A DNA stretch of 7,352 nucleotides from a candidate division FCPU426 bacterium (GTDB lineage: Bacteria; Oederibacteriota; JAAXVQ01; JAUVAV01): positions 1 to 7,352 of the forward strand of contig JAUXBQ010000134.1 of assembly GCA_030619365.1 (NCBI GenBank), given 5' to 3'. Numbering within the stretch: the first letter of the stretch is position 1; every line of letters begins with the position of its first letter. The translations under genes and the position numbers were made by a program. The notes beneath the pieces are model-generated. The model made no database searches. It was not told where the DNA came from and worked only from the letters and a program-made list of their open reading frames with translations. Positions 1 through 6,955 of the stretch are shown here, piece after piece.

Positions 1-282
1 CCCTTCCTCCAGGGCGTCAAGGATTTCATCAATGGACTCTTCACTTACATTTCCATACCACTGCGCCTGCGGATAAAGCAGCATAACCGGGCCCTGGTCG
101 CACATTTTCAGACAGCCGGTGGTGGAAACCACGGCATCAGTCATTCCCCGGTCCGCGAGTTCGCTTTCCAGATATTGCACCAGGGAAACCGCGCATTTTT
201 TGTGGCAAATTCCCTGGGGTTCTCCATTGGCCCGGAAACTGCAACATACAAAGAAATGGTATTTAGGTTTTTTTATGCTCAT
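1..282 (-). CDS. Thioredoxin-like [2Fe-2S] ferredoxin, nif-linked (3' end cut by window edge)
   Basis: Small electron carrier, last gene seen in the operon; 94 codons are present and the frame runs off base 1, so the C-terminus (family length about 100-110 aa) is missing. Translation from the ATG at 282 begins MSIKKPKYHFFVCCSFRANG. Four cysteines match the cluster ligands of the Clostridium pasteurianum [2Fe-2S] ferredoxin family: C13 (in FVCCSF), C26 (GICHKK), C57 and C61 (TGCLKMC). They are followed by the family motif DQGPVM and, near residues 71-79, a WYGNV motif. Two extra cysteines, C14 and C30, are not among these four. A GGAG ribosome site at 292-295 lies 9 bases before the ATG. The gene starts 25 bases after the nifB stop with no terminator between. 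In C. pasteurianum the homologous ferredoxin is known to interact with the MoFe protein; a role as nitrogenase or NifB/NifEN electron donor here is inferred from position. Family assignment is firm, exact role is not. Confidence 0.93.
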   Translation of the reverse strand, partial: MSIKKPKYHFFVCCSFRANGEPQGICHKKCAVSLVQYLESELADRGMTDAVVSTTGCLKMCDQGPVMLLYPQAQWYGNVSEESIDEILDALEEG

Positions 283-307
283 GTAAATATGCTCCTTTTA
301 AATAAAA

Positions 308-1189
308 TTATTTTGCGCAGGCCATTTTTGCCGGCTCCCGCGTTCTCGATAATACGCGGTCCAGTATTTCTTTTATCTCCTCATTCCGATTTTCATGCAG
401 CAGGCCGGCTGCGTCCGCGCGGCAGCGCTGGCAATGATACATCTGCTTTATATGTTGGCTGCATTTTTGTCTGATATCAAAAACCAGTCTAGGGGAGGGA
501 GGTGTAAGATTCTCGAACTCAGTTCCCTCCACTGGGATCAGGGGAATGCAGTTGAAAATATCCGCTCCCAGCCTACCGGCCTCGCGGGCCACATCCTCTA
601 TATGTTCATCATTGACCCCGGGAATCAGTATGCAATTTACCTTAACCTTGAATCCGGAATGTTTGAGCTGCTTCACTGCTTCCAACTGCCGCAAACTCAG
701 TAAACGCGCGGCCTCATAGCCCCGATAGATATTGTTTCTATCGCGCACCCAGGCGTAGACTCGTTCCCCTATGCTGGGCTCTACCGCATTAATTGTGATA
801 GTAATATGCGTGGCGCCGTAATATTTAAGTTCCGGTATATAAGGTATGATGTTCAAACCATTAGTCGCGATACAGAACAATATTTCCGGATAATTGGACT
901 TTATAAGTTTCAGGGTCTCTAAAGTCAGTTCCGGAGCGGCGAAGGCGTCACCCGGGCCGGCTATGCCTGCAACGGAAACATCCGGTATGATTTCATTAAT
1001 CAAATTAAAGTAGTCCAGGGCCTGCGCCGGCGAGATGACCGCGCTGGTTACCCCGGGCCGGCTTTCATTGACGCAGCTGTACTTGCGGTTGCAAAACCGG
1101 CACTGAATATTGCATCCGCGGGCTACAGGCAAATGCACCCGCGAGTATTTGTGCCGCGCCTCAACATTAAAACAGGGATGAATATTCAT
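308..1189 (-). CDS. nifB: NifB, radical-SAM FeMo-cofactor core synthase, stand-alone form (293 aa)
   Basis: Radical S-adenosylmethionine enzyme that fuses two [4Fe-4S] units and inserts carbide and sulfur to make NifB-co, the 8Fe precursor of FeMo-co. The N-terminus carries HPCFNVEARHKYSRVHLPVA, then the SAM-cluster motif CNIQCRFC (C26, C30, C33) and the hallmark CVNESRPGVTS (C39-S49). GIAGPGDAF (75-83) is the glycine-rich SAM-binding stretch. A late HCQRC pair (C253, C256) is typical of NifB and likely binds a substrate cluster. At 293 aa it lacks the C-terminal NifX-like domain found in Azotobacter NifB (about 500 aa), as in archaeal and many anaerobe NifBs. The frame is open up to a GTG at 1204 that overlaps the nifN stop, but that GTG has no ribosome site. 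The ATG at 1189 has GAGGAG 7 bases upstream and starts directly at the conserved MNIHPCF, so it is preferred. The consensus proline of PVAP before the SAM cysteines is arginine here. Stop TAA. Confidence 0.96.
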   Translation of the reverse strand: MNIHPCFNVEARHKYSRVHLPVARGCNIQCRFCNRKYSCVNESRPGVTSAVISPAQALDYFNLINEIIPDVSVAGIAGPGDAFAAPELTLETLKLIKSNYPEILFCIATNGLNIIPYIPELKYYGATHITITINAVEPSIGERVYAWVRDRNNIYRGYEAARLLSLRQLEAVKQLKHSGFKVKVNCILIPGVNDEHIEDVAREAGRLGADIFNCIPLIPVEGTEFENLTPPSPRLVFDIRQKCSQHIKQMYHCQRCRADAAGLLHENRNEEIKEILDRVLSRTREPAKMACAK

Positions 1190-1196
1190 AATATCA

Positions 1197-1202
1197 CTCC
1201 TC
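1197..1202 (-). promoter_or_regulatory. Ribosome binding site of nifB, overlapping the nifN stop codon
   Basis: GAGGAG on the minus strand, 7 bases before the ATG at 1189. Its first bases are part of the nifN TGA stop (1203-1201), so ribosomes ending nifN are placed on the nifB start region, suggesting translational coupling. This site decides the nifB start in favour of 1189 over the GTG at 1204. Confidence 0.75.
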
Positions 1203-2559
1203 ACATATATGTATATCCGATAGAAGACTGCTCTTGTGTGTTTTCAATAATCGTATTCACGATCCTGTCAAAAAGCTGCTGGGTTCCGCGATACCCGAGA
1301 TGCAAAACCCGCTGGCCTCCGATCCGGTCATGTATGGGAAACCCCACCCTTACCAGCGGAATACCCTGCCGGCGCGCCAATGAATACCCTTTACTGTTGC
1401 CCAGCATAAAATCAGGCTTCAGTTTCCCGCTGATTTCTTCTATCTCTCCAAAATCAACTCCCTCGCGGATTTCAAAAGAACGCCCGGATTCACAAGACAG
1501 TTTTTCCAATTCCGCTTTCAGGATTCCACTTCTGGAACCGGTTGCGCATAGAACCGGAATTACTCCGATTTCCAAAAGAAACCCGGCCATAGCAGCAACC
1601 ATATCCGCTTCTCCGAACACTATGGCTTTTTTTTCAAACAAATATTTATGCGCGTCCGCATAAGCATCAAGCAGGCGTCCGCGTTCTTTGCGTATCTCTT
1701 CCGGCATTTTTTTCCCGCTTACTGTTTCCAGAATGCTAATAAACTTATCAGTTGCTTTTATACCGATTGGCAAACCGGATATATGCCGCTTAACTGCAAA
1801 CTCGCGTTCCAGATAAGCGCCTGCACTCTCCTGCCCCACCAGGCTGTGACCCAGCTCAATAGCAGAGGCAAAACCTCCCAGTTCTGATAAATCCGCAATC
1901 CTGGTTCCGCCCTGGGGTATTTTTTGATACCCATCCCAGGGTCCGCCATCAAAAGTTTCTGCGTAATCCGGCAAAATTACAAAGTTCATTCCAAAATCCG
2001 CAAGCAGTTCCTTGAGATAACGGATATCCGCCGGCGAGACCAGATTGGGAAATAAAACCACACGCCTGGTTCTGGGACGCGAAGCAGCAAAGTAAACTAC
2101 CAGGGACTTTATTGTAGCCTGGAATCCCTCCATATACGCACCATTATAGCTGGGAGTGGATACTGATACAATATGCGGCAGGCACGCTGACTTTTGTTCT
2201 GACTTGAATTCACGCAGATACTGGGGCACATCGTCCCCAATGGTTTCACTTAAACAGGTTGTGGCCACGCCTATCAGTTCGGGCGTGTACTGAGTACATA
2301 TATTTTCCAGGGCTGAGATCAAATTTTTCTTGCCTCCAAAAATTGTTGTCCTCTCTGTGAAATTTGAGGAGGCAATGTCAATCGGCTCATTATAGTGGCT
2401 TATCAAATAACGGCGTATATAAGTGGCGCAGCCCTGGGAGCCGTGCAACAGGGGCAAGGCGCCTTTTATGCCCTTGAAAACCAGGCAGGCCCCTAAAGGC
2501 GTACACAAGTTACAGGGATTGGTAACAGCATTAGGTTTGGATTTTGTATTTGTTTTCAT
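1201..2559 (-). CDS. nifN: NifN, beta-like subunit of the NifEN FeMo-co maturation scaffold (452 aa)
   Basis: Paralogue of NifK that pairs with NifE to convert NifB-co to a mature M-cluster before transfer to NifDK. Numbered from the ATG at 2559, the motifs are NPCNLCTPLGAC (C16, C19, C25), HGSQGCATY (C44, equivalent to the NifN cluster ligand C44 of Azotobacter), FTERTTIFGG, ATTCLSETIGDDVP (C102) and STPSYNGAY (S137). The C-terminal half has the family stretch GFPIHDRIGG followed by LGYRGT. C19, C44 and C102 line up with the three P-cluster cysteines of NifK, which is more than the single one kept in Azotobacter NifN. It is told apart from NifK by its place after nifE and its divergence from the adjacent nifK. 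The frame opens at a GTG (2568) overlapping the nifE stop. AGGTGA at 2570-2565 sits 5 bases before the third in-frame candidate, ATG 2559, which is preferred; starts at 2568 or 2565 would add 2-3 residues. Stop TGA. Confidence 0.94.
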   Translation of the reverse strand: MKTNTKSKPNAVTNPCNLCTPLGACLVFKGIKGALPLLHGSQGCATYIRRYLISHYNEPIDIASSNFTERTTIFGGKKNLISALENICTQYTPELIGVATTCLSETIGDDVPQYLREFKSEQKSACLPHIVSVSTPSYNGAYMEGFQATIKSLVVYFAASRPRTRRVVLFPNLVSPADIRYLKELLADFGMNFVILPDYAETFDGGPWDGYQKIPQGGTRIADLSELGGFASAIELGHSLVGQESAGAYLEREFAVKRHISGLPIGIKATDKFISILETVSGKKMPEEIRKERGRLLDAYADAHKYLFEKKAIVFGEADMVAAMAGFLLEIGVIPVLCATGSRSGILKAELEKLSCESGRSFEIREGVDFGEIEEISGKLKPDFMLGNSKGYSLARRQGIPLVRVGFPIHDRIGGQRVLHLGYRGTQQLFDRIVNTIIENTQEQSSIGYTYM

Positions 2560-2564
2560 TTCCA

Positions 2565-2570
2565 TCACCT
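2565..2570 (-). promoter_or_regulatory. Ribosome binding site of nifN, overlapping the nifE stop
   Basis: AGGTGA on the minus strand, 5 bases before the ATG at 2559. The TGA inside it is the nifE stop codon (2567-2565), so termination of nifE and initiation of nifN share bases. The GTG at 2568 and ATG at 2565 lie inside or directly against this site and are therefore poor start candidates. Confidence 0.65.
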
Positions 2571-3893
2571 GAACAATTTCCAGACCGGACTCATGATTGA
2601 GGCATAAACTTCTTTAATAAAATTTTCCATGCCTTCATATCCGGCCAGGGCATTTTTCCTTTCATGATTATGGTCGCAAAATGCGATGCCCAGTTTATAG
2701 GCCAGAGGCCGTTCTTTCACCCCGCCGATAAAAATATCCACCTTCTTTTCCAGGGAAAAAGCAGCCAGTTCCACGGGATTGGAATCATCCAGAATAACCG
2801 TGCCTTCATCACACATCGAACGCAGCCGTTTATAATCATCAGCCTGGCCGGTCTGGGATCCGACCACCACGACCTCCATACCCAGCATGCGCAACGCCTT
2901 AATCAGGGAGAAAGCCTTAAACGCCCCTCCCACATAAACTGCCGCCCGCTTGCCGGCCAGACCGGGTCGATATTTCTTCACCAAGGACATGGTCTTGTGA
3001 GTTGCTTCTGCTGCTAAACATAACGTGCGCTGTATCATCGCCTCATCCTTGAAAAAACGCGCTACCTCCAAAAGCGCTTCCGAGGTATCTTCAATTCCTA
3101 TATATGATACCCGGATAAACGGTATATTGTATTTGGCTTCCATCAGTTTGGCCAGATGCAGCATGGACCCGGAGCACTGCACCACATTAAGCGAGGCAGT
3201 ATGCGCCTGTTGGATATCCGCAATGCGGCCGTCTCCGGTAATGGTGGCAACAACTTTTACTCCCATCTTCTTATAGTAGTCGCGGATGATCCAGGTTTCA
3301 CCGGCAATGTTGAAATCCCCAAGAATATTTATGCTGTATTTGTTTACTTCGGGCGGCGTTTTGGTGCCGACTATTTTGAAAATAGCCTCACAGGCCGCGC
3401 GATAGCCGTCGCGTTTAGTCCCATTAAACCCCTCGGAATGTACTGCCAATACTGGTATGTTCTTCACTGCCTCCACTTGGCGGCAAACAGCATCGATATC
3501 ATCTCCAATAATGCCGGTTATACAGGTAGCATAAGCAAAAGCCGCCTTGGGACTGTGCATGTCAATCAGTTCACACAGCGCATGATAAAGTTTTTTTTCT
3601 CCCCCGTAAATTACATCCCTCTCCTGCAAATCCGTGGAAAAACTCATGCGGTGTAGTTCCGGCCCTGAGGAAAGCGCGCCGCGGATGTCCCAGGTATAGG
3701 CTGCGCAGCCGATAGGACCGTGCACCACATGCAAGGCGTCCGCAATAGGATAAAGCACTACCCGCGAACCGCAGAATACGCAGGCCCGCTGGCTTATGGA
3801 GCCGGCCGCGCTATTACGCTCGCAGGCCATGGCAAAAGCATCTTCACCTTTGCGAAATACCTGCTGTTTACGTTCTTTCAATATGGTTCCCAT
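2565..3893 (-). CDS. nifE: NifE, alpha-like subunit of the NifEN FeMo-co maturation scaffold (442 aa)
   Basis: Paralogue of NifD; with NifN it forms the cytoplasmic scaffold where NifB-co receives Mo and homocitrate. Visible in order: QRACVFCGSRVVLYPIADAL (C38), HGPIGCAAYTWDIRG (C63), FSTDLQERDVIYGGEKKL (85-102), YATCITGIIGDD (C124), LGDFNIAGE (191-199), NVVQCSGSM (C240), the glycine pair VGG (321-323), and the NifE-specific IAFCDHNHERK (403-413) followed by LAGYEGM. C38, C63 and C124 correspond to the [4Fe-4S] ligands C37, C62 and C124 of Azotobacter NifE. The FeMo-co histidine of NifD is replaced by the NifE-type DHNHERK loop, which separates it from NifD. Length is usual for the family (about 440-475). 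The ATG at 3893 is preceded by a near-perfect GGAGGTGA at 3904-3897 and begins 21 bases after the nifK stop. The TGA stop overlaps the nifN ribosome site. Confidence 0.97.
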   Translation of the reverse strand: MGTILKERKQQVFRKGEDAFAMACERNSAAGSISQRACVFCGSRVVLYPIADALHVVHGPIGCAAYTWDIRGALSSGPELHRMSFSTDLQERDVIYGGEKKLYHALCELIDMHSPKAAFAYATCITGIIGDDIDAVCRQVEAVKNIPVLAVHSEGFNGTKRDGYRAACEAIFKIVGTKTPPEVNKYSINILGDFNIAGETWIIRDYYKKMGVKVVATITGDGRIADIQQAHTASLNVVQCSGSMLHLAKLMEAKYNIPFIRVSYIGIEDTSEALLEVARFFKDEAMIQRTLCLAAEATHKTMSLVKKYRPGLAGKRAAVYVGGAFKAFSLIKALRMLGMEVVVVGSQTGQADDYKRLRSMCDEGTVILDDSNPVELAAFSLEKKVDIFIGGVKERPLAYKLGIAFCDHNHERKNALAGYEGMENFIKEVYASIMSPVWKLFR

Positions 3894-3896
3894 AAT

Positions 3897-3904
3897 TCAC
3901 CTCC
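3897..3904 (-). promoter_or_regulatory. Ribosome binding site of nifE
   Basis: GGAGGTGA on the minus strand, matching the anti-Shine-Dalgarno almost perfectly, with 6 bases between GGAGG and the ATG at 3893. It is the strongest such site in the window and fixes the nifE start. The nifK stop lies only 10 bases upstream of it, leaving no room for an internal promoter. Confidence 0.75.
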
Positions 3905-3914
3905 GCGCTCCAGC

Positions 3915-5291
3915 TTACATTACCAGCTCAAAACCCTCTTCCGGCGCATCCCGGTCCTGGCGGTCCAGCAAAACTCCCAGTATTCTCTCCAGCAACTGCG
4001 ATCCGCCCTGATATCCCACGCTCGGGAAATAGGTGTGGCCTACCCGGTCGGTGATTGGAAAACCATAACGCACAAAAGGTATATCCTCGTCGCGGGCAAT
4101 ATATTTCCCATAGCTGTTTCCGATCAACAGATCAACCGGCTCGTTTTTTATCCATTGGTGCAGCAGAAAAGCGTCCTTGGCATGCTGCACTTTGGCTTCC
4201 GGCACTGCCTCGCCCAAAATCTCCTGCATATGCCTCAGGAATTTCTTGCCGCGCGTGCCGGTGATAACATATACCGGACGCATATCCAGATCCACCAGAA
4301 ATTCACTAAGCGATATCAATTGATCCGGATCGCCGAATAGCGCCACTCTTTTACCAGCCAGATACTGCTGCATATCCGTAATCATGTCTACCAGCCGTCC
4401 CCGCTCGTAATTAATACTCTCCGGAACTTTTAACCGGGAATGCGGGCGAAGGGTATTAATAAAACGGTCTGTGGCCCGAAGCCCAATCGGTAGGTCGAGA
4501 ATTTCACAGGGAACTTTGTACTTGGCATCCAGGGCTTCGGCCGCTGCCTGGGAAGTAAATTTCCCCAGTGCAATGGTCGCTTCGCTGTCGCCTATGCGCT
4601 GCATTTCATCCAGCCTGACTCCTCCCTGGGGATACATATTAAATTTTCCGGTCTGCGGCGAATCAACTACACCTGAAGTATCAGGAAACATAATCGTATT
4701 TAAGCCCATTTCCCGGCAAAGCCGTTTTATTTCGCGCATATCCGCTGGTTCCACCCATCCGGGAATAATGTTTATCTGATCTTTTTTACAGCTTGAGCCG
4801 CCCCCAAGCTGCATGGCCATGCTTTTGACCATATTGGAAAAACCCGTAATATGCGAGCCCACATAACTGGGCGTGCTTGTGGAAATGACTACTTTGTCTT
4901 TTGGTATTTTTCCTTCTTCGTACGCCTTGCTTATAATCTGCGGCACGTCATCCCCAATGGTTTCCGAAAGACAGGTCGTATGTATGGCAACAATGTCAGG
5001 ATTGTAAATAGTAAATATATTATTGAGGGCCTGCAAAAGATTTGCCTGTCCGCCAAATACCGAGGATCCTTCAGTAAAGGAACTGGTGGATGCCATAATC
5101 GGCTCCTTATAATGCCGGGTCAGGGCACTGCGGTGGTAGGCGCAGCATCCCTGCGCGCCGTGGCTGTGCGGAAGGCATTTGTGGATCCCCAGGGAAGCGT
5201 AGATCGCGCCTATGGGCTGGCAGGTCTTGGCCGGGTTTATGGTTAAAGCCGCTCGGGGTGTAATCTCTTTAGGTGTATGTCTTAATAACAT
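3915..5291 (-). CDS. nifK: NifK, beta subunit of molybdenum-iron nitrogenase, short anaerobe type (458 aa)
   Basis: Beta chain of the MoFe protein; with NifD it holds the P-cluster that passes electrons from NifH to FeMo-co. The P-cluster ligands are visible: KTCQPIGA (C24), HGAQGCCAY (C49, with an adjacent C50) and TTCLSETIGDD (C107), equivalent to Azotobacter C70, C95 and C153. S142 in STPSYVGSH matches the redox-switch serine S188. Other family stretches are FTEGSSVFGG (72-81), YPQGGVRL, DLPIGLRATD and, near the C-terminus, GFPITDRVG then VGYQGG. The first cysteine lies about 46 residues earlier than in Azotobacter, so the roughly 50-residue N-terminal extension is absent, as in C. pasteurianum NifK (also about 458 aa). 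The ATG at 5291 has AGGAGAA (5303-5297) 7 bases after GGAG. It starts 24 bases after the nifD stop, with no deltasubunit (anfG/vnfG) gene between, supporting a Mo enzyme. Stop TAA. Confidence 0.97.
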   Translation of the reverse strand: MLLRHTPKEITPRAALTINPAKTCQPIGAIYASLGIHKCLPHSHGAQGCCAYHRSALTRHYKEPIMASTSSFTEGSSVFGGQANLLQALNNIFTIYNPDIVAIHTTCLSETIGDDVPQIISKAYEEGKIPKDKVVISTSTPSYVGSHITGFSNMVKSMAMQLGGGSSCKKDQINIIPGWVEPADMREIKRLCREMGLNTIMFPDTSGVVDSPQTGKFNMYPQGGVRLDEMQRIGDSEATIALGKFTSQAAAEALDAKYKVPCEILDLPIGLRATDRFINTLRPHSRLKVPESINYERGRLVDMITDMQQYLAGKRVALFGDPDQLISLSEFLVDLDMRPVYVITGTRGKKFLRHMQEILGEAVPEAKVQHAKDAFLLHQWIKNEPVDLLIGNSYGKYIARDEDIPFVRYGFPITDRVGHTYFPSVGYQGGSQLLERILGVLLDRQDRDAPEEGFELVM

Positions 5292-5315
5292 GTGCGTTCT
5301 CCTATAATAAAAGTA

Positions 5316-6938
5316 CTAACTTGTCGCAAAATTCGCCCTGATTTGCTCTTCTTCCTTCCAGGGCGCGTCAATCAGTTTCCATATCCGGGTATTTATCATC
5401 CTGTCGATTTCCCGGTAAAAATTTATAGCTCCCTGAAACCCGGCATAAGGTCCGCCATAATCATAACTGTGCAGCTGCTTGCACGGGATCCCGTTTTTCT
5501 GCACTCCGTATTTTTCCTTGATCCCTGCGCAGAATAGGGCCGGCTTGTATAATTCCAGCAGTTTTTCCTGTTCATACTGGCTGATATCATCTATGGAAAG
5601 TGTATTCTTTTCCATGGTCGGAATCATCCCCTCATAATGGTTAAGCTTAATTCCCTGTTGAGTCAGTTTCTTCTTTTGATCAGCGCTTAGACGCGGTTTA
5701 TAACGCGTACTGTCATTCGCCACTTTCAATTCCTCTATGTTGCGGCTGTCCGCATCCACTTCCAGACCGTCCAATACTTTGCGCCCCTCGTAATCATCCC
5801 GGTGCGCGAATTCATATCCGGCGCCAACCACCTTCATCCCGATCTCCTTAAAAAGCTCCTGGTAATGATGAGCGCGCGATCCCCCCACAAAAAGCAGAGC
5901 CAGCTTGCCTTCCAGACGCGGCCGCACCTCAGCCCTGGCCTTTTCCACTGCCTGCATCTCGCGTGCAATATACTTATCAACTGTCTCAATCAACTGCTGG
6001 TCTCCAAAATAGTTTGCGAGTTTACGCATGGAATTAGCTGTCTCCTGCGCGCCAATAAAATTTATCTTAAGCCAGGGAATACCAAACTTGGTCTGCATCA
6101 TCTCCGCCATATAATTGATTGAACGATGACACATAACCAGATTTAAATCCGCGTTATGCGATTTGCAGAAATCGTCATAAGATGAATTGCCGCTGAACGT
6201 GGAAACCAGGGTAAAGCCGCACTCCGCGAACATCTCCTCCAGCACAAAGGCATCGCCGCCAATATTGTATTCTCCTAAAAGATTGAACTTGTACTTACCG
6301 GCGATTGGTTCATCATCGCGCCCCACCACGTGTTTAAACAACTGGTTATTCGCGATATGGTGTCCGGCTGACTGGCTGACCCCTTTATATCCTTCGCAAC
6401 TGAACCCGAATATATTGATCCCCAGTTCCCTTGACATTTCCCTGGACACCTGATGGACATCATCGCCGATCAGTCCTACCGGACAGGTTGCAAAAATTCC
6501 AATTGCTTTAGGATGAAAAAGATCATACGCTTCCTGGATCGCCTGTTTGAGTTTTTTCTCTCCGCCAAAGACTATTTGTTCCTCCTGCATGTCAGTCGTA
6601 AAACAATAGGGCATATAATTCGGCGCATCCGGACTTTCCGGCCGGGTCTGGTTGCGCCGGGTCAGCCAGCTGTAATACGCACATCCAACCGGCCCGTGGA
6701 TAATCTGTAGAATATCCCGCGTTGGTCCGAGCACTACGCCCCGGCACCCCGCATAACAGCAGCCACGCTGGGTAATAATTCCAGGCACAGTTCGTACATT
6801 AGCCTGGATACTATTGTCTTCTTTCTTCTCCCCGACTACCGTAATATGTTTACTGCGTTTACGCCCCACCTTGGTGGGATAGGTTTTCAGCAGTTCATCT
6901 TTGATTTTAGCCGCATCCGGCAAATTAACTTTTTTCAT
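5316..6938 (-). CDS. nifD: NifD, alpha subunit of molybdenum-iron nitrogenase, with clostridial-type insertion (540 aa)
   Basis: Alpha chain of the MoFe protein, carrying the FeMo-co active site that reduces N2 to ammonia. P-cluster cysteines: C60 (QRGCCYAGC), C86 (HGPVGCAYYS) and C152 (ATCPVGLIGDD). Cofactor ligands: C270 (LVMCHRS) and H490 (KQLHSYDYGGPY), equivalent to Azotobacter C275 and H442. Pocket residues V68, R94, Q189 and H193 (GVSQSAGHH) and R355 (GGSRAHH) correspond to V70, R96, Q191, H195 and R359. Between C270 and H490 there are about 53 more residues than in Azotobacter; the extra segment (about 386-450, from EGRKVLDGLEVDADS to NTLSIDDISQ) matches the insertion known from C. 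pasteurianum NifD. The frame is open to an ATG at 6983 inside nifI2, but AAAGGAGG at 6953-6946 lies 7 bases before the ATG at 6938, which is chosen. C61 and C65 are extra cysteines beside the first ligand. It starts 17 bases after nifI2. Stop TAG. Confidence 0.98.
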   Translation of the reverse strand: MKKVNLPDAAKIKDELLKTYPTKVGRKRSKHITVVGEKKEDNSIQANVRTVPGIITQRGCCYAGCRGVVLGPTRDILQIIHGPVGCAYYSWLTRRNQTRPESPDAPNYMPYCFTTDMQEEQIVFGGEKKLKQAIQEAYDLFHPKAIGIFATCPVGLIGDDVHQVSREMSRELGINIFGFSCEGYKGVSQSAGHHIANNQLFKHVVGRDDEPIAGKYKFNLLGEYNIGGDAFVLEEMFAECGFTLVSTFSGNSSYDDFCKSHNADLNLVMCHRSINYMAEMMQTKFGIPWLKINFIGAQETANSMRKLANYFGDQQLIETVDKYIAREMQAVEKARAEVRPRLEGKLALLFVGGSRAHHYQELFKEIGMKVVGAGYEFAHRDDYEGRKVLDGLEVDADSRNIEELKVANDSTRYKPRLSADQKKKLTQQGIKLNHYEGMIPTMEKNTLSIDDISQYEQEKLLELYKPALFCAGIKEKYGVQKNGIPCKQLHSYDYGGPYAGFQGAINFYREIDRMINTRIWKLIDAPWKEEEQIRANFATS

Positions 6939-6945
6939 TTCTCTC

Positions 6946-6953
6946 CCTCCTTT
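6946..6953 (-). promoter_or_regulatory. Ribosome binding site of nifD
   Basis: AAAGGAGG on the minus strand, 7 bases before the ATG at 6938. It lies in the 17-base gap after the nifI2 stop and decides the nifD start. The longer frame from 6983 would begin inside nifI2 and add 15 residues (MRRQRFRCLAKGGRE) that do not resemble a NifD N-terminus. Confidence 0.78.
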
Positions 6954-6955
6954 CG

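Noticed and set aside
283..307. Possible terminator between nifB and the ferredoxin
   Set aside because: The gap is AT-rich but only 25 bases, with no GC-rich hairpin followed by a T-run; it mainly holds the ferredoxin ribosome site.
1133..1663. Plus-strand open frame of 176 codons
   Set aside because: It lies antisense to nifB and nifN, whose proteins are recognisable throughout; the translation looks like low-quality shadow sequence.
3156..3656. Plus-strand open frame of 166 codons
   Set aside because: It is wholly antisense to conserved nifE codons and has no supporting motif.
3720..4340. Plus-strand open frame of 206 codons
   Set aside because: It spans the nifE start and the nifK end in antisense, has no family motif, and is explained by codon bias of the two minus-strand genes.
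3915..6938. Alternative V- or Fe-only nitrogenase
   Set aside because: No delta-subunit gene lies between the D and K genes, the subunits have Mo-type pocket residues and the C. pasteurianum-type insertion, and nifE, nifN and nifB follow directly.
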